Positions 8,438 through 16,837 of a DNA stretch of 52,224 bases are shown here, piece after piece. The notes under the pieces were generated by a model, which was not told the origin of the DNA, ran no database searches, and saw only the letters and a program-made list of their open reading frames with translations. The stretch is from positions 1 to 52,224 of the forward strand of contig CALUMJ010000012.1 of NCBI GenBank assembly GCA_944321715.1. Reading direction: 5' to 3'. Position 1 is the stretch's first letter; each line of letters opens with the position of its first letter. The stretch comes from an uncultured Muribaculaceae bacterium (GTDB lineage Bacteria; Bacteroidota; Bacteroidia; Bacteroidales; Muribaculaceae). A program made the translations under genes and the position numbers.

Positions 8438-9142
8438 ATGAAAAAAATCGTAGTTTCGACTGGTGCCGGCATAAGTGCCGAAAGCGGGCTATCGACATTC
8501 CGCGATGCCGACGGGCTATGGGACAAATACCCGGTAATGCAAGTGGCAAGTGCCGCCGGGTTCAGGCAAAACCCAGCATTAATCCACCAGTTCTACAACG
8601 ACCGCCGCAAGCAACTCGTGGAATGCCAGCCCAATGCGGCGCATCGTGGACTGAAAGAACTTGAACGGCAATTCGACGTGCGAATCATCACCCAGAATGT
8701 CGATGACCTTCACGAGCGTGCCGGCAGCTCACACGTGTTGCACCTGCACGGCGAGCTGATGAAAGTGCGCTCGATGAAGCACCCCGAACGCATTTATGAC
8801 GTGCGCGAAGTCACCGGAGGCAGCCTCGAAACCTCGCTTGCCACACGCGACAAATATGGCGACCCTGTGCGCCCACACATAGTGTTCTTCCAAGAGGCCG
8901 TACCCAACTTCGATGCCGCCGCACAACTTGCTTGCGAGGCCGACATATTTGTCGTAATCGGCACCTCGCTGGTGGTATATCCCGCAGCAAGCCTTATTTC
9001 ATACGTCCGGCGCGGCATACCCATCTACTACATCGACCCACACCCGGCCGACACTGGCATGTTGCCCGTGACAGTAATCAGGGAAAAAGCCACCGACGGC
9101 GTGCGCATACTCACCGAAATGCTGCTCAAGCAACAAGATTGA
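8438..9142 (+). CDS. Sir2-family NAD-dependent protein deacylase
   Basis: A 234-aa sirtuin that removes acyl groups from lysines using NAD+. The NAD-binding motif GAGISAESGLSTFRD (9-23), TQNVDDLHERAG (catalytic core near 86-97), the catalytic His in HLHGEL and the GTSLVVYPA segment are all present. The region that carries four zinc-binding Cys in CobB (between HLHGEL and FFQEAVP) has no cysteine, so the structural zinc site appears lost. The FGE motif reads FQE. It is close to the CobB/SIRT5 type in length. It stands alone, between the divergent FKBP genes and psd. Confidence 0.88.
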   Translation: MKKIVVSTGAGISAESGLSTFRDADGLWDKYPVMQVASAAGFRQNPALIHQFYNDRRKQLVECQPNAAHRGLKELERQFDVRIITQNVDDLHERAGSSHVLHLHGELMKVRSMKHPERIYDVREVTGGSLETSLATRDKYGDPVRPHIVFFQEAVPNFDAAAQLACEADIFVVIGTSLVVYPAASLISYVRRGIPIYYIDPHPADTGMLPVTVIREKATDGVRILTEMLLKQQD

Positions 9143-9169
9143 TGAATTGCAACACAGAACGGCAGTGCA

Positions 9170-9201
9170 TTTGCATTATTTTTAAAAATATAATACCTTT
9201 G
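9170..9201 (+). promoter_or_regulatory. Promoter of psd-pssA
   Basis: A TTTG at 9170-9173, a 20-nt spacer and TACCTTTG at 9194-9201 give a full consensus Bacteroidetes promoter about 70 bp before psd. Confidence 0.75.
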
Positions 9202-9273
9202 TACTTGCAAATGAGCCAATCGCTGCCGTCATTTGCAAACTTAACGGTTTCTTAGCACATCGAGCAAGAACAA

Positions 9274-9966
9274 ATGAAAGTCAAAATACACCGAGAGGGG
9301 CTTAACATACTGCTGGCATTGCTGTTTATCTTGTTAGTAATAAACATCTCGGCATGGGTATTCATTGAATACAAGATAATACCATCGATATTCATTGCAA
9401 TCTCTGCCATCATGTACTTGCTGGCAGTAAACTTTTTCCGCAGTCCTCGACGACGCTTCAAGGGCGACGCCGACACTGCTGTCGTGGCCTCGGCCGACGG
9501 CACTGTAGTGGCTCTTGAAGAGGTGTATGAGGACGAATACCTTCACCGCAACGTCATACAACTGTCAATCTTCATGTCGATATTCAACGTGCATGCCAAC
9601 TGGCCATCGGTCGAAGGCCGCGTGGAATATGTCAAGCACCACTCTGGCCGGTTCATGGCGGCCTACCTGCCCAAGTCGAGCAACGAGAATGAGCGGTCGG
9701 CAATCGTGATACGTGCCAAAAACGGTGATGAAATACTGATGCGACAGATTGCCGGAGCCGTGGCGAGGCGCATAGTAACATACGCCGAACCTGGCGACTA
9801 CGTGACGCTCGACCACCATATAGGCTTCATCAAATTTGGCTCGCGGGTGGACATATTCCTGCCACTCAATGCCGAAATCATGGTGAAGCTCGGCGACAAG
9901 ACTGTGGGAGGCATCACGCAAGTTGCCCGCCTAAAAGGCAACAATGAAAAAACTTCTATCTCATGA
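9274..9966 (+). CDS. psd: Phosphatidylserine decarboxylase proenzyme
   Basis: Converts phosphatidylserine to phosphatidylethanolamine in the inner membrane. The 230-aa proenzyme has two N-terminal membrane segments (about 8-30 and 34-52). The self-cleavage site is in FIKFGSR (Ser189), where the Ser becomes the pyruvoyl group. This is the short form of the enzyme (FGSR instead of LGST). The HANWPSVEGRVEYVKHHSGRF segment is typical of this form. The stop codon overlaps the start of pssA by 4 bp (ATGA), so the two steps of phosphatidylethanolamine synthesis are translationally coupled. Confidence 0.93.
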   Translation: MKVKIHREGLNILLALLFILLVINISAWVFIEYKIIPSIFIAISAIMYLLAVNFFRSPRRRFKGDADTAVVASADGTVVALEEVYEDEYLHRNVIQLSIFMSIFNVHANWPSVEGRVEYVKHHSGRFMAAYLPKSSNENERSAIVIRAKNGDEILMRQIAGAVARRIVTYAEPGDYVTLDHHIGFIKFGSRVDIFLPLNAEIMVKLGDKTVGGITQVARLKGNNEKTSIS

Positions 9967-10688
9967 ACCTGCTTAAGTCAATCAAGAATAACATACCCAA
10001 CGCCATAACTTGCCTCAACATGCTATCGGGCTGCGTGGCTTGTATTTTGGCCTCATTTGGCAGCCAAGAGGGTGGCGACACAGGACTGATGTGCTACCAA
10101 TTGGCATTCATCATGATAGCGATGGCGGCCGTGTTTGATTTCTTCGATGGTTTTGTGGCTCGGCTGCTAAATGCCGTTTCTCCCATCGGTAAAGAATTAG
10201 ACTCGCTGTCCGACTGCGTGAGCTTCGGGCTTGCCCCGTCACTGATTTTATTTTTCATGACACGCGAGTTGTACCCATCGTCATGGGTAGCTTACTGCGC
10301 ATTGTTAGTAGCAGTGTTCGGTGCTGTGCGGCTTGCCCGCTTCAATACCGATTCCACACAAGCATCGTCGTTCGTAGGACTGCCCATTCCAGCCAATGCA
10401 ATATTCTGGATTGGATTCTGCGACTATTTCTATTCCCGCCCCGCCATGCCGGCTGGCGAGTACATCATTGCTGCCGCCGTAGTCGTGCTTAGCTATGCTA
10501 TGGTGTCGCGACTGCGCATGTTCTCGCTCAAGTTCAAGCACTACGGGTTGCGTGGAAATATCCACCGCTATCTGCTCATAGTCGGCACGGTAGCTTCCAT
10601 TGCTACGTTAGGCGTGAAAGGCCTTGCCGCAGCCATACTGCTTTATTTCGTGCTGGTGCTAATTTTTCCACGGCACGAGAACGACTGA
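9963..10688 (+). CDS. pssA: CDP-diacylglycerol-serine O-phosphatidyltransferase
   Basis: Makes phosphatidylserine from CDP-diacylglycerol and L-serine, supplying the substrate of Psd encoded just upstream. The 241-aa membrane protein carries the CDP-alcohol phosphotransferase signature DGFVARx8GKELDSLSD (near 61-81), with all the conserved Asp residues, and about seven or eight hydrophobic segments. Its ATG overlaps the psd stop by 4 bp. Confidence 0.93.
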   Translation: MNLLKSIKNNIPNAITCLNMLSGCVACILASFGSQEGGDTGLMCYQLAFIMIAMAAVFDFFDGFVARLLNAVSPIGKELDSLSDCVSFGLAPSLILFFMTRELYPSSWVAYCALLVAVFGAVRLARFNTDSTQASSFVGLPIPANAIFWIGFCDYFYSRPAMPAGEYIIAAAVVVLSYAMVSRLRMFSLKFKHYGLRGNIHRYLLIVGTVASIATLGVKGLAAAILLYFVLVLIFPRHEND

Positions 10689-10774
10689 TGCGGCACGCAC
10701 GTACACAATGGAAGTGTAAATACAAAGTATATCAAACAAAAAAAATCGCTCTGAATTTTAAATAATACATAGAG

Positions 10775-12106
10775 ATGAAAACGATTCAAGTTATTAACCG
10801 CAATGTCCTCGGAGCTGTTTCCGAGAACGACATCAACAGTTTGCAGGCCGCTGCCAGCAGTGCTATGGAAAAGCTGCACAATGGCACTGGCGCTGGTAAC
10901 GATTTCCTTGGCTGGCTCCACCTGCCGAGCGAAACTCCCGAAGCCTTGCTCGACGACATCAACGCCACGGCCAAGAACTTTGCCGACTGCGAATATGTAG
11001 TAGCAATAGGCATAGGCGGAAGCTACCTTGGCGCAAAAGCCGTGATTGAAGCGCTCAGCGACTCGTTTGCCGCCTACAAGCCAGCCAACGGGCCTCGTGT
11101 GTTGTTTGCCGGGCAAAACATCGGCGAAGACTATCTGCACGAATTGAAAGGACTGCTTGCAGGCAAGAAATTTGGCATCATCGTGATTTCAAAATCGGGA
11201 ACAACCACCGAACCGGCTATCGCATTCCGCATGCTCCGCGAGATGCTCGAAACACAAGAGGGCAAATCGTTTGCCTCGACACATATTGTGGCTATCACCG
11301 ACGCTCACAAGGGCGCACTGCGCAAACTCGCAACCGAAGAGGGCTACAAAACCTTTGTCATCGCCGACAACGTGGGTGGACGCTTCTCGGTACTCACTCC
11401 AGTGGGATTGCTGCCTATAGCCGTTGCCGGATATGACATCAAGGCTCTGGTTGCCGGTGCCAAGTCGATGGAAGCTGCTACTGCCGCAACTGGCAACATC
11501 GCCGAAACATACGCAATGACCCGCAACGCCCTATACCGTGCCGGAAAGAAGATTGAAATACTTGTCAACTTTAACCCCAAGTTGCACTACTTTGCCGAAT
11601 GGTGGAAACAACTTTACGGCGAAAGCGAAGGCAAAGACGGAAAAGGCATTTTCCCTGCCGCCGTGGACAACACCACCGACCTGCACTCGATGGGCCAATG
11701 GATACAAGACGGCGAACGCTCAATATTTGAAACCGTGATTTCGGTAGGCGATGCCAAATACACCGAGGTTATCCCATCGGACGAAGCTAACCTCGACGGG
11801 CTAAACTACATAGCTGGTCGCCGTGTAGATGAAGTAAACAAGATGGCCGAACTTGGCACTCAACTTGCACATGTCGATGGCAACGTGCCTAACATCTTGA
11901 TTACAATCCCCGAACTTTCCGAGCAATATCTAGGCGAATTAATCTATTTCTTCGAGAAGGCATGCGGCATCAGCGGCTACATTCTCGATGTAAACCCGTT
12001 CAACCAACCCGGCGTAGAAGCATACAAGAAAAACATGTTTGCTCTGCTCAACAAGCCTGGCTACGAAGCCGAAAGCGCAGCCATACAAGCGAAATTGAAC
12101 AAATAA
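10775..12106 (+). CDS. pgi: Glucose-6-phosphate isomerase
   Basis: Interconverts glucose-6-phosphate and fructose-6-phosphate in glycolysis and gluconeogenesis. The 443-aa length fits the short bacterial form (E. coli Pgi is about 550). The phosphate-binding [12 protein letters not shown] (near 138-149), the family signature [14 protein letters not shown] (near 201-214) and the C-terminal catalytic [14 protein letters not shown] segment are present. It is a single gene with its own terminator downstream. Confidence 0.95.
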   Translation: MKTIQVINRNVLGAVSENDINSLQAAASSAMEKLHNGTGAGNDFLGWLHLPSETPEALLDDINATAKNFADCEYVVAIGIGGSYLGAKAVIEALSDSFAAYKPANGPRVLFAGQNIGEDYLHELKGLLAGKKFGIIVISKSGTTTEPAIAFRMLREMLETQEGKSFASTHIVAITDAHKGALRKLATEEGYKTFVIADNVGGRFSVLTPVGLLPIAVAGYDIKALVAGAKSMEAATAATGNIAETYAMTRNALYRAGKKIEILVNFNPKLHYFAEWWKQLYGESEGKDGKGIFPAAVDNTTDLHSMGQWIQDGERSIFETVISVGDAKYTEVIPSDEANLDGLNYIAGRRVDEVNKMAELGTQLAHVDGNVPNILITIPELSEQYLGELIYFFEKACGISGYILDVNPFNQPGVEAYKKNMFALLNKPGYEAESAAIQAKLNK

Positions 12107-12128
12107 ACATTTTCAATACTCATCAACA

Positions 12129-12178
12129 GCCGCCCTGCTTTTAGCTTGAATCAACGGCAGGGCGGCCATTTTATCATT
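12129..12178 (+). terminator. Terminator of pgi
   Basis: A perfect 10-bp stem (GCCGCCCTGC 12129-12138 with GCAGGGCGGC 12157-12166) is followed by a T-rich tract. Confidence 0.75.
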
Positions 12179-12202
12179 TTATTTTTTAATTTATTCAAAG
12201 TT

Positions 12203-12793
12203 ATGTTAAAAAATTTCTTAGGCAAGGCTGCGATTCTCGCAGCCGTGGTCATGCTGCCACTTGTTACTATCTCCTGTTCCGACGACGATGAACCAACTCC
12301 CGACCCAACCCCAAATAAAGAGGTGATAGGCGTGCTGGTAACCTACGAAGCCCAAATCGACGAAGCGATGCTCGACTACATGGATGTGCAAGTAAGTTAC
12401 ACAGGCTTAGACGGGCAAAACGTCACTGCAGCCGTAGATTCCAGCAAATGGACACAATCACTGGCTTACAGTATCGACAAAGAAGGGTTACCAACCTCAC
12501 TAAATGCAACATTATCTGCAACACGCAATGCGACTGCATTGCCCGAAAGCGGCAGTATTCACATATATGGGGACATGACAGCGAGTCTATATTTGATTTA
12601 TTCCGATGAAACGGCCTCGGAAGACCAATTAGCGGCAAGCTTCATATTATCCCTTCCAACAGACGATACCGTCGACATAAACGACCTCAACGATTACCTT
12701 ACGCATAACAACGTATTACGTAATTTTAGTTTTGGGATAGAATATAACGAGAACAATGAAATAGCCAACATCTCTTATTCTTCACACAACTAA
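12203..12793 (+). CDS. Small surface lipoprotein, unknown function
   Basis: A 196-aa protein. The start is set at MLKNFLGKAA (12203), which directly begins the signal peptide; the 19 codons before it overlap the pgi terminator. The signal peptide ends at a lipobox LVTISC, followed by SDDDEPTPDPTPN, an acidic and Pro-rich stretch typical of surface-exported Bacteroidetes lipoproteins. The rest looks beta-rich (VIGVLVTYEAQIDEAML ... SIHIYGDMTASLYLIYSDE). I do not recognise a domain. It converges on the nitroreductase gene across a shared terminator. Confidence 0.75.
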   Translation: MLKNFLGKAAILAAVVMLPLVTISCSDDDEPTPDPTPNKEVIGVLVTYEAQIDEAMLDYMDVQVSYTGLDGQNVTAAVDSSKWTQSLAYSIDKEGLPTSLNATLSATRNATALPESGSIHIYGDMTASLYLIYSDETASEDQLAASFILSLPTDDTVDINDLNDYLTHNNVLRNFSFGIEYNENNEIANISYSSHN

Positions 12794-12814
12794 GCACCTG
12801 CTAATAAAAAATCG

Positions 12815-12886
12815 TAAAAGGGGCTGCGCCGAAGTGCCGCGACATTACAATGCCGCCGGCGGCTTACAGGGCGCAACCCCTTTTTA
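12815..12886. terminator. Bidirectional terminator between convergent lipoprotein genes
   Basis: A long stem pairs AAAGGGGCTGCGCC (about 12817-12830) with GGCGCAACCCCTTT (about 12870-12883), with one mismatch. It is flanked by A-rich sequence on the left and T-rich sequence on the right, so it can end both convergent genes. Confidence 0.65.
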
Positions 12887-12939
12887 ATCACAAATCGGTC
12901 ATTAGATTTGGAGTTAATTCATTACACAGAGGTTCTTAG

Positions 12940-13590
12940 TCAGTCGATGAATTTCACTTTCGACGCGTCACGTTCTTTTGCCGCCGGCGATTCATCGGGA
13001 TACCCCACGGCAATGCAGTAAAGCAACGCATAGCCATCGGGCAAGTCGAGCTTTTCAAGATACTCGGCTGCCTCGGGTACATTTTGAATAAACGCTGCCG
13101 AACTGCCAAGACAGCACGTGCCAAGCCCCATCGCCTGTGCGGCAAGCATTATGTTCTCGCCAAGCAGCCCACAGTCGATTTGCGACGACGATGATGTGGG
13201 GTCGTTGGCAACGAAAATCACTGTCGGCGCATTGCGGAACATATTCTTGAATCCGGGGTCGGAAGCCATCTTGGGGTTGATTTTCTTGAACACCTCGGTA
13301 ACGCCGTTGATGTATTCGGGATTGTCAACCACACGCACAGCCCACGGCTGGCGATTCATTCCGTTAGGAGCATTGATGCCGCATTCAAGCAGCAGTTGCA
13401 CAGTGTCGCGCCCCACTGGATAATCTTTGTATTGCCTCACACTGCGACGAGCCATGATATTTTCTATCACCACCTTGCCTGTATCGACAGCTGCCGCCAC
13501 GGTGCCGCCGTCTTGCGACACTGCCGCCGGCGAACTACAACTCGCCATTATGCCGGCCACGCCCATTGCCATTAATTTGTAAAGTTTCAT
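12940..13590 (-). CDS. Nitroreductase-family lipoprotein
   Basis: A 216-aa FMN-binding oxidoreductase-like protein. The start is set at MKLYKLMAMG (13590), since it opens a lipoprotein signal peptide with lipobox GIMASC. An open frame continuing 179 codons upstream is fortuitous and runs through the obg promoter repeat. The nitroreductase fold is shown by IMARRSVRQYKDYPV (FMN-binding), GMNRQPWAVRVV, NIMLAAQAMGLGTCCLG and YPDESPAAKERD. Homologues reduce nitro compounds, quinones or flavins; the substrate is unknown. An exported, lipid-anchored form is less usual than the cytoplasmic ones. Confidence 0.87.
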   Translation of the reverse strand: MKLYKLMAMGVAGIMASCSSPAAVSQDGGTVAAAVDTGKVVIENIMARRSVRQYKDYPVGRDTVQLLLECGINAPNGMNRQPWAVRVVDNPEYINGVTEVFKKINPKMASDPGFKNMFRNAPTVIFVANDPTSSSSQIDCGLLGENIMLAAQAMGLGTCCLGSSAAFIQNVPEAAEYLEKLDLPDGYALLYCIAVGYPDESPAAKERDASKVKFID

Positions 13591-13700
13591 AAATATGTAA
13601 TTTTTATTATTCACAGCAAAGTTACAATTTATCGGCACACAACCACGATTTGCAACATCTTTTAAGTAAAACCAGTGTGCGACAACATAGCCACCAAAAG

Positions 13701-13838
13701 CGGCAAAGCAAAAAATCAGCAAGCTGTTGGCTTTGCGCTCGCATTGCTCTACTTTAAATAAAATAGGCGGCGGCTCGGCAGAGCAAAAAATCAGCAAGCT
13801 GTTTTTTGCTTTGCGCTCGCCTTGCACTATCTTTGCAC
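13701..13838. repeat. Tandem duplication of a palindromic segment in the obg promoter region
   Basis: Two related copies (about 13701-13759 and 13776-13838) share AGCAAAAAATCAGCAAGCTG and then CTTTGCGCTCGC. The second copy is an imperfect palindrome (AGCAAAAAA ... TTTTTTGCT). Only the second copy ends in a good -7 element (TATCTTTG); the first has TACTTTAA at the same place. Confidence 0.7.
13805..13835 (+). promoter_or_regulatory. Promoter of obg
   Basis: A TTTG at 13805-13808, a 19-nt spacer and TATCTTTG at 13828-13835 match the consensus. The -7 ends 22 bp before the obg ATG. Confidence 0.7.
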
Positions 13839-13857
13839 ATAAATTATAGCAAGATAT

Positions 13858-15054
13858 ATGGCAGGAGGGTCTAATTTTATCGACTATGTGAAAATCTTTT
13901 GTCGCTCGGGCAAGGGTGGTGCTGGTTCGCTGCACTTCCACCGGGCAAAGTATGTGCCTAAAGGTGGCCCCGATGGTGGCGACGGAGGCCGTGGCGGACA
14001 CGTAATATTGCGTGGCAACCGCAATCTGTGGACGCTGTTGCACCTGAAATACCGCCGGCACGTATTTGCCACAAACGGGCAGGCTGGCGGAGCAAACCGT
14101 AGCACCGGACGCGACGGCGAAGACCAAGTGGTAGAAGTACCTTGCGGAACTGCTGTGTATGATGCCGACACGGGCGAATTCCTGTGCGATGTTACCGAAG
14201 ATGGCGAAGAAATAAAGTTGCTAAAGGGCGGACGCGGAGGTCTGGGCAACTGGCAATTCAAGAGTGCCACAAATCGCACTCCACGTTATGCCCAGCCGGG
14301 CGAACCAGGCATCGAAAAAGCAATAATCCTTGAATTGAAACTACTCGCCGACGTGGGGCTTGTGGGCTTCCCGAATGCCGGCAAATCGACATTGCTATCG
14401 GCAGTTTCGGCAGCCAAGCCCAAAATTGCCAATTATCCGTTTACCACGCTCGAACCCAACCTCGGCATAGTGAGCTACCGCGACCAACGGTCGTTTGTGA
14501 TGGCCGACATTCCTGGGATAATCGAGGGCGCAAGCGAAGGCCGCGGACTGGGCCTGCGCTTCTTGCGGCACATCGAGCGTAATGCCGTGCTGCTGTTCAT
14601 GATTCCTGCCGACAGCGACGACATCAAGCACGAATATGCCGTGCTGTGCAACGAATTGGCGACTTTTAACCCCGACCTCGCCGACAAGCCGCGCGTGCTT
14701 GCCATCACCAAGTGCGACATGCTCGACGACGAGTTGCTCGAAGACATTCGCCACAACCAGTTGCCCGACGATGTGAAATGTGTTTTCATATCGGCTGTCG
14801 CTGGAATGGGGTTGCTCGAACTAAAAGACTTGCTGTGGCGCGAGATAAACGATGAAAACAACCGTATTCCAACAAAAATCACCCATCGCGACCTCGACGA
14901 ACGCCATCGTGTGAAAGAAGAAGATGATTTCATATTCGGCACCGCACCCGCCGAAGTATTATACAATGACGATGAAACACCCGACATGGGCGGACGAATG
15001 CAGGACGAAGACCGCTGGAACGATGACGAATACTGGCCCGACGACGAACGTTAA
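13858..15054 (+). CDS. obg: GTPase Obg (CgtA)
   Basis: Essential GTPase linked to 50S ribosome assembly and stress control. The 398-aa protein has the glycine-rich Obg fold (about 1-160, for example [14 protein letters not shown]), then the G domain: G1 GFPNAGKST (near 171-179), G2 in [12 protein letters not shown]3 DIPGIIEGA and G4 TKCD. The C-terminus is a divergent, acidic tail (about 350-398, many Asp/Glu) and not an obvious OCT domain. Its last 32 bp overlap the chosen start of pgeF. Confidence 0.95.
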   Translation: MAGGSNFIDYVKIFCRSGKGGAGSLHFHRAKYVPKGGPDGGDGGRGGHVILRGNRNLWTLLHLKYRRHVFATNGQAGGANRSTGRDGEDQVVEVPCGTAVYDADTGEFLCDVTEDGEEIKLLKGGRGGLGNWQFKSATNRTPRYAQPGEPGIEKAIILELKLLADVGLVGFPNAGKSTLLSAVSAAKPKIANYPFTTLEPNLGIVSYRDQRSFVMADIPGIIEGASEGRGLGLRFLRHIERNAVLLFMIPADSDDIKHEYAVLCNELATFNPDLADKPRVLAITKCDMLDDELLEDIRHNQLPDDVKCVFISAVAGMGLLELKDLLWREINDENNRIPTKITHRDLDERHRVKEEDDFIFGTAPAEVLYNDDETPDMGGRMQDEDRWNDDEYWPDDER

Positions 15055-15832
15055 GCGAGGGCCGTTGAGTGTACTGTTCCCGGGCAATGTAATTGATTTC
15101 ACCACACTGCGCGGAAACCACGACAACCTCGACCCATATAGCGGATTCTCGGTGTGCAGCTACACTGGCGACAATCCTATGCACTACGACGGCTGCATCG
15201 CCCAACTTGCCAGCACTTTGGGTGTGAACGCCAACAATATAATCCAGCCACGGCAGACCCACGGCACACAGGTGCTGGTGATTGACGAAAACTTCATATC
15301 ACTCGACACCGACCAACGACGTGAACGGCTCGACAAGACCGATGCACTCGTCACCACATGCCGCCATGTCGCAATAGGGGTCAATACTGCCGACTGCGTG
15401 CCCATATTGCTGTATGCGCATGGCAAAGTGCCAATGGTTGCCGCCATACATGCAGGATGGCGCGGCACACTTGCAGAGATTGCAACCAAGGCCGTAAAAA
15501 TCATGCTCAACACCAACGATGCCGACTGCATAGCGGCATACATAGGCGTGTCGATTTGCCGCAACTGCTTCGAGGTGGGCGATGAAGTGGCCAATCTCTT
15601 TGTCCAAGCCGGTTATTCTGGCGAAACCATCTTCCGTAATCACGATACGGGCAAAGCACACATCGACTTGCAAGAAATCAACCGCCGCCAATTGGCCAAT
15701 TGCGGCATTCACATCGAAAACATATTCACCGACAACTGTTGCTCACGCCACGACACATCGGGCAATTACTTTTCGGCTCGCCGCATGGGCGTAAATTCAG
15801 GACGCACTTTCACCGGGATAATGCTATTATGA
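15023..15832 (+). CDS. pgeF: Peptidoglycan editing factor PgeF (YfiH/DUF152 family)
   Basis: A multicopper-polyphenol-oxidoreductase-fold protein that clears wrongly built (L-Ser-containing) peptidoglycan precursors in E. coli; other members act on nucleosides. The ATG at 15023 gives 269 aa and overlaps the end of obg by 32 bp. A longer frame from 14924 would overlap obg much more. Zinc-site motifs are present: [26 protein letters not shown] and the C-terminal [18 protein letters not shown]. Coupled to obg by position. Confidence 0.88.
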   Translation: MTNTGPTTNVKRGPLSVLFPGNVIDFTTLRGNHDNLDPYSGFSVCSYTGDNPMHYDGCIAQLASTLGVNANNIIQPRQTHGTQVLVIDENFISLDTDQRRERLDKTDALVTTCRHVAIGVNTADCVPILLYAHGKVPMVAAIHAGWRGTLAEIATKAVKIMLNTNDADCIAAYIGVSICRNCFEVGDEVANLFVQAGYSGETIFRNHDTGKAHIDLQEINRRQLANCGIHIENIFTDNCCSRHDTSGNYFSARRMGVNSGRTFTGIMLL

Positions 15833-15872
15833 CCTCCCGATATGCAAACTAACGTTAAAACCAACAGCGTAT

Positions 15873-15904
15873 TTTGTGCCATTTGAACAAATTGGCTACC
15901 TTTG
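15873..15904 (+). promoter_or_regulatory. Promoter of a small RNA
   Basis: A TTTG at 15873-15876, a 20-nt spacer and TACCTTTG at 15897-15904 form a full consensus promoter. The predicted start is near 15911. Confidence 0.75.
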
Positions 15905-15910
15905 CACCCG

Positions 15911-16061
15911 TAATTCGGAAATTTCTTTTTACAAATAATGGCTGGAGCAGCAACTATTCATCGTTGCGGGCTATCGAAGGGTTCGACCCCCTTGCTTGCC
16001 ACAAGTGGAGAGAGGAGAATGAGCAGCACGACTTTCGGGTCGATATGTTGCTCATTTTTTT
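15911..16061 (+). ncRNA. Unidentified ~150-nt small RNA with tRNA-like T arm
   Basis: The transcript is bounded by a consensus promoter and a strong terminator. Inside, GCAAC (15970-15974) and GTTGC (15983-15987) can form a stem. A few bases later AAGGG-TTCGACC-CCCTT forms a 5-bp stem with a 7-nt loop, identical in form to a tRNA T arm. It is followed by GCTTGCC and an A, like an acceptor strand and discriminator. There is no matching GGCAAGC and no D arm, and the unit is too short for a tRNA. A reading frame from ATG at 15938 runs through the terminator, so coding is unlikely. I do not recognise the RNA family. Confidence 0.55.
16020..16061 (+). terminator. Terminator of the small RNA
   Basis: The stem TGAGCA (16020-16025) pairs with TGCTCA (16049-16054), with an inner CGAC/GTCG pairing, and is followed by seven T (16055-16061). 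Confidence 0.75.
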
Positions 16062-16162
16062 ACCCCAATCAGTCATTAGATTTCAAAACTAAGAGGGCTC
16101 CATCGCTGAATAGACAACACATGCCAGCCAACTGCCTCTCTGCGCAATAAACGGTTGCTAAA

Positions 16163-16194
16163 TTTCAATTTTTCACTTATATTGTATAACTTTG
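16163..16194 (+). promoter_or_regulatory. Promoter of the kdsD-like operon
   Basis: TAACTTTG at 16187-16194 fits the -7 consensus. TTTC at 16163-16166, 20 nt upstream, is one base off the -33 consensus. The operon start codon is 23 bp downstream. Confidence 0.6.
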
Positions 16195-16217
16195 CGCATA
16201 TTGAAAACTATACCGAA

Positions 16218-16832
16218 ATGGACATAAAAGACTCTATGCGGCAAATCCTTGAAGCCGAAAGCAAAGCCATCATGAACATCCCTGTCACCGACCAATATGA
16301 ACAGGCAGTAAAGCTCATCGTCGAACAGGTGCATGACAAAGGCGGCAAACTGGTAACCTCGGGCATGGGAAAAGCCGGACAGATAGCAATGAATATCGCC
16401 ACCACTTTCTGCTCGACTGGCATACCTGCAGTGTGCTTGCACCCAAGCGAGGCTCAACACGGCGACTTGGGAATACTGCAACCCGACGATGTGATGCTGC
16501 TACTGTCCAACTCGGGTAAAACCACCGAGATTATCGAACTCGTGACATTGGCACGCAACCTATATCCGCAACTGAAATTCATCGTAATCACAGGCAATGC
16601 CGAAAGCCCGCTTGCCAAGGTCGCCGACATCTGCCTCTACACAGGCGGCGCGCCCGAAGTGTGTCCGTTGGGATTGACACCGACCACATCTACCACGATA
16701 ATGACTGTCATGGGCGACGTGCTTGTAGTGAATGTAATGCTCGCTACAAAATTCACACGCGAACAATATGCCCTGCGCCACCATGGCGGATACTTGGGAC
16801 ATAAAAGCCGCACAGCAGAAGAGATAAAGTAA
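16218..16832 (+). CDS. SIS-domain sugar isomerase, KdsD-like (arabinose-5-phosphate isomerase)
   Basis: A 204-aa single SIS domain. The start is set at MDIKDSMRQILEAE (16218), just after the promoter. The sugar-phosphate-binding segments are VTSGMGKAGQIAMNIATT (near 48-65), SEAQHGDLGIL (carrying the KdsD-type His) and LLLSNSGKTTEI. KdsD converts ribulose-5-phosphate to arabinose-5-phosphate, the first step towards Kdo in lipopolysaccharide. Here the two C-terminal CBS domains of the E. coli enzyme are absent, as in other single-domain isomerases. It lies 5 bp before a sugar-kinase-like gene. Confidence 0.82.
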   Translation: MDIKDSMRQILEAESKAIMNIPVTDQYEQAVKLIVEQVHDKGGKLVTSGMGKAGQIAMNIATTFCSTGIPAVCLHPSEAQHGDLGILQPDDVMLLLSNSGKTTEIIELVTLARNLYPQLKFIVITGNAESPLAKVADICLYTGGAPEVCPLGLTPTTSTTIMTVMGDVLVVNVMLATKFTREQYALRHHGGYLGHKSRTAEEIK

Positions 16833-16837
16833 CAAGT

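Noticed and set aside
13591-14127. A 179-codon N-terminal extension of the nitroreductase frame
   Set aside because: It crosses the obg promoter repeat and the obg gene itself. The lipoprotein signal peptide beginning at 13590 gives a better start.
15950-16012. A tRNA gene suggested by the GGGTTCGACCCCC segment
   Set aside because: The 5' acceptor strand does not pair well, there is no D arm, and the unit is about ten bases too short. It is reported as a tRNA-like small RNA instead.
15938-16150. A 70-codon reading frame over the small RNA
   Set aside because: It runs through the small RNA's own terminator hairpin and T-run and has no recognisable protein feature.
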